Origin: JANRKG01 sp033763635
Lineage (GTDB): Bacteria; Cyanobacteriota; Cyanobacteriia; GCF-001939115
Reading direction: 5' to 3'
DNA length: 33,150 nt
NCBI GenBank assembly: GCA_033763635.1
Contig: JANRKG010000389.1
Coordinates: 1-33,150 of the forward strand
Part shown: positions 1 to 6,979 of the stretch, in pieces
Position numbering within the stretch: the stretch's first letter is position 1
Layout of the letters: the number at the start of each line of letters is the position of its first letter
Translations under genes and position numbers: made by a program
Notes under the pieces: model-generated
What the model was told of the DNA's origin: nothing
Databases searched by the model: none
Seen by the model: only the letters and a program-made list of their open reading frames with translations

Positions 1-2
1 GG

Positions 3-1058
3 TTGACGGCACTGCTCAGACCAACCCTCATCCGGATTGCTATCCAACACCCGATTCACCTGGTTCATATTAGCAGTCTCCTGATTTCAGGGCCGTTGGT
101 ATTAGCTGCTCCCGTCGTGTTTTTGCACCGATCGGACACTCCAGTCTTTCTAATTTATTCACAGTCCTATTTGTTATTTCTCGCTGCTTACACAGTTCTC
201 TGTGCCATCAGCATACTGTGCGCCTTGCAACCCAGGATCGTGACCCAGTTCTTCCGTTATTTTCAGTCTCCTCGACAGGCCATTCGGATTGTCTCTGGAA
301 CCGCGATCGTCTTTCTGGTGGCTTTTGGGTTCGTGATTTTTTCTCACGATCGCCTGATGGCAACCCTGGGGAGACCCCGGGGCGCTTATTTAATGATTTA
401 TCTCGTTGCGTTGATTGGGTGTGCGTTAGTGGGCTTGCTCAAATCAGGGCTGGTGTGGCAGCGTTGGCAGGCGATCGTTGGGCAAAGTTCTCCAATTTCA
501 GCACCCATGCCTGTGACAGAAAGGGTTCCTTTACGGGAATGGATTTCGGGTGCTCTTGCTACGGTATTGGGAGCCAGTATTCTGCTCAGTTTTAGTGGAA
601 TTGCAGGGGCTAACGTGGGAGATTTTCGACAACTCGCCAATCAAATTCGGCATGGTCCTGATTACGTTCACTTAGCCGATTTGAAGCAATTTCCCACCGA
701 ACTGTACATGACGAACATTAACACGCCAACGGTGGGCTTTTTTACGAAAGCACCGGGGTATGGGGTCTGTGGATTGGAAACGATCTCCGAGCAAGGGAAT
801 GTCAATCAGAGTGAATGCCAGGTTGCCTTTATGCGGCAATATCGGAAATATAATCAGATACTTCCCCGATATTTCTTTTTTGTAAACGGTTTTTATCCGG
901 GCTTCGCAGACTGTCTACCACCAGGGGCATTGGTTGGTCAGGTACGGGGTGGCAATGAGTGCATTGCAGCAATGCAGGATCGGCTGACCAAGAACTTCAC
1001 TCGCATCTTTGAGAATAAGTTAATCCAGGTTTATGACCTCCACCGAAGACGCTCTTAA
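3..1058 (+). CDS. Membrane protein of unknown function (probably 5'-truncated by window)
   Basis: I do not recognise this family. The reading frame is open to the window edge and the only start visible is a TTG at base 3, so the true start is probably upstream. Five hydrophobic segments can be seen, at roughly residues 20-42, 48-72, 92-113, 128-148 and 180-202. A hydrophilic C-terminal domain of about 150 residues follows and is probably extracytoplasmic. That domain has four Cys (in the contexts GVCGL, SECQV, ADCLP and NECIA), which could form two disulfides. It converges on the sugar-biosynthesis operon and is separated from it by a shared terminator, so membership in that pathway is not implied. 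Confidence 0.6.
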   Translation: MTALLRPTLIRIAIQHPIHLVHISSLLISGPLVLAAPVVFLHRSDTPVFLIYSQSYLLFLAAYTVLCAISILCALQPRIVTQFFRYFQSPRQAIRIVSGTAIVFLVAFGFVIFSHDRLMATLGRPRGAYLMIYLVALIGCALVGLLKSGLVWQRWQAIVGQSSPISAPMPVTERVPLREWISGALATVLGASILLSFSGIAGANVGDFRQLANQIRHGPDYVHLADLKQFPTELYMTNINTPTVGFFTKAPGYGVCGLETISEQGNVNQSECQVAFMRQYRKYNQILPRYFFFVNGFYPGFADCLPPGALVGQVRGGNECIAAMQDRLTKNFTRIFENKLIQVYDLHRRRS

Positions 1059-1096
1059 CGTCAGTTTCGATGGAGTAGACAGCAGATGTTCCCACA

Positions 1097-1126
1097 AAAA
1101 AGGGATGTAAAAATACATCCCTTTTT
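1097..1126. terminator. Bidirectional intrinsic terminator
   Basis: A perfect 13-bp stem (AAAAAGGGATGTA at 1097-1109 pairing with 1114-1126) closes an AAAA loop. It is flanked by A-runs on the left and T-runs on the right, so it works in both directions. It lies 38 bp after the stop of the plus-strand membrane protein and 25 bp after the stop of the minus-strand aminotransferase at 1151, which makes it the end of both transcripts. Confidence 0.85.
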
Positions 1127-1150
1127 CTTCATTCCTTCTAATTTCAGAAA

Positions 1151-2254
1151 TTAACCCTTGTAGAACTTGCGAATACAATCCACGACAAATTCAATTTGCT
1201 CTGGAGTCACATGCTGGTGAGCCGGAATGGTAATAATTTCCTGCGCTTGCCGTTCTGCCACCGGGAAATCCCCTTCCTTGTAGCCCAATCCTTGTGCCGA
1301 TTGCTGTAAGTGCAAAGGAATCGGGTAGTGAATCTTACATTCAATTTCCTGGGCAACCAGATACTTCAGCAATTCATCCCGACGGGTTGCGCTCGCAATA
1401 TAAAGCTGATAAACCTCGTAATACCCTTCAGGACGCGCGGGAGGACGAATAAACTCTTCCAGCCCCTTCAACCCTTCATCCAGTAGGCGGGCATTCCGAT
1501 TTCGCAGGGCATTACTGTGATCTACCGTATCCAGCAGACGGGTTGCAATCACGGCCTGGAAGGGTTGCAGCCGCTCGTTCACCCCCCAGATTTCCACATG
1601 GTCCCGATCGCGCAAGCCATGATTCCGATACAACCGCAGAAAATCGGCTGCTTCATCATCATTGGTGACCACAATTCCCCCATCTCCCATCACATTCAGG
1701 GGTTTGAGGGGGTGCATGCTAAAGCCACTGGCTTTCCCAAAACTTCCGCAGCGCTTGCCATTTACGGACGCACCCACCGCAGGGCAGGCATCTTCCACGA
1801 TGGGAATACCGTGCTTGTCCCCGATCGCCACAATCTCTTCAATATCCGCCGGACATCCCGCCCAGTGAACGGGCAGAATCGCCTTGGTCAGGGGTGTAAT
1901 GGCTTCCTCGATCTTGCTGGCATCAATGTTGTAGCGCTCATCGCAGTCTACGAACACCGGACGGGCACCCGCCGCCACGATCGCTCCTACGGTCGCAATG
2001 AAGGTATTGGGAACCGTAATCACCTCATCTCCCGGACGAACCCCTGCGGCCTTTAGCGCCAGGATCAGGGCACCCGTTCCCGTATTGGTGCCGATCGCGT
2101 GCTTCACGCCAATGTAGTCTGCGAACTTCCGCTCAAACTTTTCGACGAAAGGACCGATTGTAAATTCGCCCGTCTTCGCCCATTCCCGCAAATCTTCAAA
2201 GTATTCGTCCAATTGGGCGAATTGCTCATCCAGGTAAACGTATTTCACTCGCAT
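1151..2254 (-). CDS. DegT/DnrJ/EryC1/StrS-family PLP aminotransferase (first of two)
   Basis: This is a sugar aminotransferase of the DegT/StrS family, which transfers an amino group, usually from glutamate, to a keto-sugar nucleotide using PLP. The protein is 367 aa, normal for the family. The PLP lysine is K184 in SMHPLKPLN followed by GDGG, with the VEDACPAVG strand upstream and the NERLQPFQA segment downstream. The open frame reaches back to 2467, but the ATG at 2254 is chosen because GGAGGAG lies 7 bases upstream and the family consensus begins there; the longer version would overlap the neighbouring gene and adds no recognisable sequence. It is the last gene of the operon, 20 bp after its paralogue. 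Substrate is unknown. Confidence 0.9.
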   Translation of the reverse strand: MRVKYVYLDEQFAQLDEYFEDLREWAKTGEFTIGPFVEKFERKFADYIGVKHAIGTNTGTGALILALKAAGVRPGDEVITVPNTFIATVGAIVAAGARPVFVDCDERYNIDASKIEEAITPLTKAILPVHWAGCPADIEEIVAIGDKHGIPIVEDACPAVGASVNGKRCGSFGKASGFSMHPLKPLNVMGDGGIVVTNDDEAADFLRLYRNHGLRDRDHVEIWGVNERLQPFQAVIATRLLDTVDHSNALRNRNARLLDEGLKGLEEFIRPPARPEGYYEVYQLYIASATRRDELLKYLVAQEIECKIHYPIPLHLQQSAQGLGYKEGDFPVAERQAQEIITIPAHQHVTPEQIEFVVDCIRKFYKG

Positions 2255-2261
2255 GGTTTGA

Positions 2262-2268
2262 CTCCTCC
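2262..2268 (-). promoter_or_regulatory. Strong ribosome binding site deciding the start at 2254
   Basis: On the minus strand GGAGGAG precedes ATG 2254 by 7 bases. This favours the short version of the aminotransferase over the longest open frame. Confidence 0.75.
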
Positions 2269-2274
2269 CAACAA

Positions 2275-3390
2275 TCAGTGCGTCTGATAAAACTTGGCAA
2301 TCAATTCCACAACCCGATCTTGCTGCTCTTGAGTCATTCCAGGGAACAACGGCAGACTGAGAATCCGGGACACAACCTTCATGGTGACAGGGAAATCGTC
2401 CGCCGTATAGCCCAACCCTTCCGCAGCGGGTTGGAGATGGATCGGCTTGGCATAGTGAACTAAGCACTGAACCCCGTTGTCATTCAAAAACTGGCGTAAC
2501 TCATCCCGGCGATCGGCCTGGATCATGTAGGTCTGATACACCAGATACTCTTCCGGACCTTCATCGGGAACGTTAACGTAGGGACGCAGCAGGTCGTTAT
2601 AGCGGAATGCCAGCCGTCGTCGTTCTTCCGTCCATTCGTCCAGATACCGTAACTGCACCCGCAGGATCGCAGCTTGTACCTCGTCCAGACGGCAGTTAAA
2701 GCTCCAGAATTCGCAGGTATCCCGGTTAATCAACCCGTGATTCCGGGCTTTGATGATCTGATCACGTAATTCAGGATTGTTGGTGGTCATCATCCCCCCA
2801 TCGCCGATTGCCCGCAGGTTCTTCAACGGATGGAGACTGAAGCAACCCGCATCGCCCCAACTGCCCACACGCTTCCCTTTCAGTTTCGCGCCGACGGCCT
2901 GTGCGGAATCCTCTAACACAAAGAGATTATGGGCACGGGCAATTTCCAGAATTTCCACCATGCGGGCCGGACGACCTGTGAGGTGGACAGGGACGATCGC
3001 CCGGGTCCGAGGTGTAATCGCCACCTCTAGTTTGTCCGGGTCCATGTTCATGTCTTCCCGCACATCCACAAACACAGGTTTGGCTCCTGCCAGGGCGATC
3101 GTGGAGGCAGAGGCTAGAAATGAGTTGGGGGCCGTAATAATTTCATCCCCTTCCTTCAAGCCCAGGCTTCGCATGACGAGATGCAGGGCACAGGTTCCCG
3201 ACGCAATTCCTGACGCAAACTCAGCTTGACAATAGGCAGCGAATTCTCGCTCAAAGGCCGTCAACTCAGGCCCCATAATGTACTGCCCACTGTCAAGGAC
3301 GGTAGAGAATGCCTCCATCAACTCCTGCTTAATTTGAGCATTTTGTTGCGCGAAGGACACATAGGGCACAGAGTAGGCAGTCTGAGTCAT
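2275..3390 (-). CDS. DegT/DnrJ/EryC1/StrS-family PLP aminotransferase (second of two)
   Basis: This is a 371-aa aminotransferase of the same family as its downstream neighbour, and the two look like an old tandem duplication. The PLP lysine is K190 in SLHPLKNLR followed by GDGG. The VLEDSAQAVG strand and FNCRLDEVQAA segment are typical of sugar aminotransferases. The start ATG at 3390 overlaps the stop of the Nudix gene by 4 bp (ATGA), so translation is probably coupled. Two aminotransferases in one operon suggest either two amino groups on one sugar or two amino-sugars. The family call is firm; the substrate is not known. Confidence 0.9.
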   Translation of the reverse strand: MTQTAYSVPYVSFAQQNAQIKQELMEAFSTVLDSGQYIMGPELTAFEREFAAYCQAEFASGIASGTCALHLVMRSLGLKEGDEIITAPNSFLASASTIALAGAKPVFVDVREDMNMDPDKLEVAITPRTRAIVPVHLTGRPARMVEILEIARAHNLFVLEDSAQAVGAKLKGKRVGSWGDAGCFSLHPLKNLRAIGDGGMMTTNNPELRDQIIKARNHGLINRDTCEFWSFNCRLDEVQAAILRVQLRYLDEWTEERRRLAFRYNDLLRPYVNVPDEGPEEYLVYQTYMIQADRRDELRQFLNDNGVQCLVHYAKPIHLQPAAEGLGYTADDFPVTMKVVSRILSLPLFPGMTQEQQDRVVELIAKFYQTH

Positions 3391-3866
3391 AGGTCGGATG
3401 TTGTTTTTTGAGTGGATAACGGTATTAGGTTGGCAGCGGCGATCGCTCGATCCCAGATTTCAACCTGATAGGCTTCGATGGGATAGTTGGGAGCCTGCTC
3501 CCGCTCGATAAATTCAAGAGCCTGTCCCTCTAAACAGGTGACAGGTTGAACCCCGTCGTACCGCGCCCAGAAAAACGTCAAATCACTGGGAGGACGGCCC
3601 TGATCTTGATGGCCTTCAATCGTCAGTAGCCAGTGTAAACCCTGACAAGTGTAGGCAGTTTCTTCAAGAAATTCACGACAGGCACAGGCTTCCAGAGATT
3701 CATCCGTTTCACAGTGTCCTCCCGGCATCACCCATAGCCCCGCCGATGGTAATCCTGGTTTATTATCTCGATGCTGGAGCAGCGCTGCACCATCTTCTCG
3801 AAGCAGGACAACTGCGGCAATGCGACGGGTAGAGATCGGTTGAGACGAAGGAGTGATCTCAGCCAT
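3387..3866 (-). CDS. Nudix hydrolase
   Basis: This 159-aa protein carries a Nudix box, G-x5-E-x7-REFLEE, starting at GHCETDE around residue 51. The usual Gly near the end of the box (EExGU) is replaced by Ala. Nudix enzymes hydrolyse nucleoside diphosphates linked to another moiety, such as NDP-sugars, using Mg2+ bound by the box glutamates. It overlaps the upstream SDR by 8 bp and the downstream aminotransferase by 4 bp, so it is firmly inside the sugar operon. It might trim an NDP-sugar intermediate to the sugar phosphate, act as a GDP-mannose-type mannosyl hydrolase, or clear faulty nucleotides. The sequence does not decide between these. Confidence 0.85.
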   Translation of the reverse strand: MAEITPSSQPISTRRIAAVVLLREDGAALLQHRDNKPGLPSAGLWVMPGGHCETDESLEACACREFLEETAYTCQGLHWLLTIEGHQDQGRPPSDLTFFWARYDGVQPVTCLEGQALEFIEREQAPNYPIEAYQVEIWDRAIAAANLIPLSTQKTTSDL

Positions 3867-4761
3867 TGCCCTTCTCTATCAATGCAAAAGTTTTCTGCAA
3901 TCCTGAGGCGATTGACTGATATTGGAACGTGGGGAACGCTTTGTAGGTTTCCGTAATGTCAAAGTGACGATGGGTAATGGGGTTGCTACGCGGCAAGCAC
4001 TCAATTTGGACCTCCGCCTGTCCTTTCCACAAATCAACAATCGTTTGGGCAGCTTCGAAGAAGGAAACAGCCGTGCCCGTCGCCACGTTCAAGACCCCTT
4101 CACTTCCATGTAACAGTCCCAGGCCAATGATTTGAGCCACATCCTCGATATAAATGTGGTCGCGCTTTTCTTCCCCATTGCCAAACAGGGTAATCTTGCG
4201 GTCCTTCTCGGCAGTTCGCAGGAAGCGATTTGGGCCATACCCGTTATGGGTATCTCCGGGGCCGTAGAGGAGGGAGGGCCGAAGAATCAGCAGGGGAATT
4301 TTGGCTGCTTTCGTTGTCTGGAGCAGCATCCGTTCCCGTGCCAGGTGCATGACTCCATGAAAACCGGAAGGATCGCAACAGGAGGTTTCCTTCACGGGAT
4401 TGGCTTCATCGGCGTAGACCGCATCCGAACTGATGTAAACCACCTGGGCACAGGCTCCCTCCGTCAAAGCCGCACAGGTATGCTCGATCATGGACAGATT
4501 TCGCATCAGGGTGCGGATGTCTCGCCCACGATCGGGGGTCAGAGCCGAGATAACCACCAGGCTATCCGTGGGTTGGAGTGTTTGCTTCAGGTTCTCAACG
4601 GATTCCGGTTGGCACAGATCCAATTCTCCGGATGTAAAGGAGACGACGGGAATCTCTAGCGTCTTTAAGTGAGACAGCAAATAGCGTCCCACGAAACCGG
4701 AACCGCCCAGAACCACCACGCGATCGGGGTTCACAGGGCTGGGATGATGATGGTGGATCAT
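3859..4761 (-). CDS. Extended-SDR NAD-dependent epimerase/dehydratase family protein with altered catalytic dyad
   Basis: This 300-aa protein has the Rossmann glycine motif GGSGFVG at residues 19-25 and the YISSDAVY strand near 109-116, as in RmlD/GalE-type enzymes. The segment that normally holds YxxxK reads FHGVMHLARE, placing His135 and His139 at the Tyr and Lys positions. The DNA around 4345-4365 reads cleanly in frame. Either it uses other residues, or it binds NAD and sugar without classical SDR chemistry. AGGAGA lies close upstream of ATG 4761 and supports that start. It begins 8 bp after the UGD-like gene. The fold call is good; the activity is uncertain. Confidence 0.82.
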   Translation of the reverse strand: MIHHHHPSPVNPDRVVVLGGSGFVGRYLLSHLKTLEIPVVSFTSGELDLCQPESVENLKQTLQPTDSLVVISALTPDRGRDIRTLMRNLSMIEHTCAALTEGACAQVVYISSDAVYADEANPVKETSCCDPSGFHGVMHLARERMLLQTTKAAKIPLLILRPSLLYGPGDTHNGYGPNRFLRTAEKDRKITLFGNGEEKRDHIYIEDVAQIIGLGLLHGSEGVLNVATGTAVSFFEAAQTIVDLWKGQAEVQIECLPRSNPITHRHFDITETYKAFPTFQYQSIASGLQKTFALIEKGNG

Positions 4762-4769
4762 AGTGTCTC

Positions 4770-6056
4770 CTATCGCTCCGGGGTAGAACCCAATCTAAAG
4801 TACGAAAATCCAGCCTCTCGGCACTTCTGAGCGTCCAACGCTGCAAATGGGTCAATAATCGTCGCCCCTTTGAGGGTTGCTTTCACCTGGCTGAGGTCGA
4901 TCGCTGAAAACTCGGCCCAGGGAGTCATCACCACCAGTACATCAGATCCCTGACAGGCTGCTAGGGCCGTTTCCGATTGGGTCAGGCGGGCGGGGCGATC
5001 GTTGAGAACCACTTGGGGATCATAAGCTTGCACGGAAAACGCAGTCAAGGCTTCCAGCAGAGCAAGAGATGGAGAATTCTTAGTGGAGTGGGTGTTCGGT
5101 TTATAGGCCAGCCCCCAGACGGCGATCCTCGGGTTTTGGACCTGGCTCATCACCTCTGAATGCAAGGTGCGTAGCACCCAATCCCGGCGGTAGCGGCTAT
5201 TCGCAATCCAGGCATCGACCACCCTTGCATCCGTGCCCCATTCATGAGCCAGATTCTTGACGGTGATTAAATCCCGTTCTAAATTCCCACCGGAAATTCC
5301 CAAACCGGGACTCAGGTAGGAATAAGCTCCGATGCGTTTATCCAGTTTGAGTGCGGGAACAATTTCAGACCACTCAGCCCCGATCGATTCACAAATTTCC
5401 GCTAATGTATTCGCAACGGATACCGAGGCGACGAGGCACATGTTGATGGAAATCTTCGCCAGTTCTGCACTTTCGTAGCGCATGGGCAGAAGGGGGCATC
5501 CAAACGTACTCAGTAACTCATGCAAGGGTTGAGGAAGTGGTTGGGCAGGATTGGGACATCCCACAATATACCGTTCTGGATACAGGGCACGCTCCACTGC
5601 TCTTCCAAAGATCAGGGTTTCGACTTGATAGTAGATCTGGAGGCGACGATCGCCCTGAGTTTCCTGCAACTGAGCCGCTAATGTGCGGGTGAACCCAGGC
5701 GGAACCTGGCTCAGAATCACCAACACGGTTTCAGGGGCGAGATGGGGGGCGATCGCCGCTACTAATTGATGCAGAACTGTCAGATTACTTTGGTTATTGG
5801 CATCGGTGGGCACATCGACTGAAATGTAAACCAAATTACATTGGCCCAATTTGGTGACATCCGAGGTAAAGACGATTTGTGCCTGACTCTTTTCGAGCAA
5901 TTCTGGCAGATCGGGTTCTAGAACCGGGAGTTCACGACGACTTAATTGCTCACAGAGGGCAGCGTTGGCATCATACGCGATCACCTGAAAGCCTTTGGAG
6001 GCGGCAGCGATGCTGGAAATAATGCCGAGATGGGACAGTCCTACAAAACCAATCAT
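4770..6056 (-). CDS. UDP-glucose/GDP-mannose dehydrogenase-family protein lacking the catalytic cysteine
   Basis: The length (428 aa) and layout match NDP-sugar 6-dehydrogenases. There is an N-terminal Rossmann fold (MIGFVGLSHLG), the SQVPPGFTR segment, and the central helix with K201 and N205 (AELAKISIN). A C-terminal domain starts near IAVWGLAYKPNT. The motif that should read GGSCFPKD reads ISGGNLERD, so N258 sits where the thiohemiacetal-forming Cys belongs, while Asp262 is kept. NTHSTKNSP also differs from the usual NTDDxRESP. A full alcohol-to-acid oxidation is therefore unlikely; a single two-electron step or a non-catalytic role is possible. It overlaps the Gfo/Idh gene by 4 bp. Confidence 0.85.
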   Translation of the reverse strand: MIGFVGLSHLGIISSIAAASKGFQVIAYDANAALCEQLSRRELPVLEPDLPELLEKSQAQIVFTSDVTKLGQCNLVYISVDVPTDANNQSNLTVLHQLVAAIAPHLAPETVLVILSQVPPGFTRTLAAQLQETQGDRRLQIYYQVETLIFGRAVERALYPERYIVGCPNPAQPLPQPLHELLSTFGCPLLPMRYESAELAKISINMCLVASVSVANTLAEICESIGAEWSEIVPALKLDKRIGAYSYLSPGLGISGGNLERDLITVKNLAHEWGTDARVVDAWIANSRYRRDWVLRTLHSEVMSQVQNPRIAVWGLAYKPNTHSTKNSPSLALLEALTAFSVQAYDPQVVLNDRPARLTQSETALAACQGSDVLVVMTPWAEFSAIDLSQVKATLKGATIIDPFAALDAQKCREAGFSYFRLGSTPER

Positions 6057-6979
6057 GCGATTAATGGCTCACCTACAACTTGACCCAGTTCGGACAAGAC
6101 CGAACTAATCCAGATATCATTCTCCAGGTTTGTGGCCCCCGTGCGGCACAAATCTTGAAAATACTGGTACTCCCGCGCCCAGGTCGGGTCGGCACAAACG
6201 AGCGTCTGCGATTCTTCGTCCGGACGACCACTCGGCAACACTCGCTTACGCACTGTCAGGGTACTCGGTCCCCACTTGCAGAGACAGTTGATGTGGGCAC
6301 TTCCCGCTTCTCCGTACACATCCAGGGAAAAACTGTTGCGCCAGGAAAGCAGGGTCATCTCCAGTTCCAGCAAAGGTTTTCCAGCACACCCGAAGAAAAA
6401 GTGATCAAAGGCTTGGTTTTCGAAACGATTGTAGCTCCAGGGTTGGAATTGTCCCTCCGGCTTGCCGAACAGAAACAGGCACATATCCAGCAAGTGAGAC
6501 CCTAGATCGGGTAACACCCCCAACCCCTTGTCCCGCCAGGGGGAATTCCGCACATCCCGTGCCGTTCCATTCCCATAGAACAGCCGCGCCATATAAATAG
6601 AACCCAACATTTGGGAATCAATCAGTTCCTTCAAACGGGCAATGTGGGGTTCAAAGCGGTGGTTGTAGGCAGTGTAGCAAGTGACCTGATTGGCCCGTGC
6701 CAGACGTTCCAGCTTCCAGATCTCCTCCGTATCAGCCGCTAGCAAAGGCTTCTCTACCAGCACGTGCTTCCCATTCGAGAGCAAGTAAGTGAGAATTTCC
6801 GGCTTCACCTGATCGGGAGTACAGACCAGGGCAGCATCATAGTCTGCCAGCGGCACCTGATCGATTGTTTTGTACTGAGCCGCCTCCGAAAATGGATCGA
6901 CCGTCGCAGTCACATCCGAGCCTGCGATCGCCTTCCGTTTTTTTCCCTGGATACCCAGGCCGACGATCGCAACTCTCAT
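6053..6979 (-). CDS. Gfo/Idh/MocA-family sugar oxidoreductase
   Basis: This is a 308-aa NAD(P)-dependent dehydrogenase. It has the GLGIQG nucleotide motif at the N-terminus, the LVEKPLL motif with the family's catalytic-site Lys near residue 97, and DLGSHLLD, which carries the usual active-site Asp/His helix. Members next to DegT aminotransferases often make the 3-keto-sugar that the aminotransferase then aminates (WlbA/WbpB and NtdC are known examples), so that role is plausible here. It starts at ATG 6979, overlapping the kinase fusion by 4 bp, and its own stop overlaps the UGD-like start by 4 bp. Substrate is unknown. Confidence 0.88.
   Translation of the reverse strand: MRVAIVGLGIQGKKRKAIAGSDVTATVDPFSEAAQYKTIDQVPLADYDAALVCTPDQVKPEILTYLLSNGKHVLVEKPLLAADTEEIWKLERLARANQVTCYTAYNHRFEPHIARLKELIDSQMLGSIYMARLFYGNGTARDVRNSPWRDKGLGVLPDLGSHLLDMCLFLFGKPEGQFQPWSYNRFENQAFDHFFFGCAGKPLLELEMTLLSWRNSFSLDVYGEAGSAHINCLCKWGPSTLTVRKRVLPSGRPDEESQTLVCADPTWAREYQYFQDLCRTGATNLENDIWISSVLSELGQVVGEPLIA

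Noticed and set aside
1517..2056. Long open frame antisense to the first aminotransferase (179 codons)
   Set aside because: Its translation is unlike any protein and is the mirror of a well-supported DegT gene on the minus strand; similar mirror frames occur over many genes here.
2255..2467. N-terminal extension of the first aminotransferase
   Set aside because: It overlaps the neighbouring aminotransferase, has no recognisable sequence, and a strong ribosome site favours ATG 2254.
5740..5765. GCGATCGC octamers as functional sites
   Set aside because: They are the genome-wide HIP1 element of cyanobacteria and occur throughout coding sequence; used only as a taxonomic hint.
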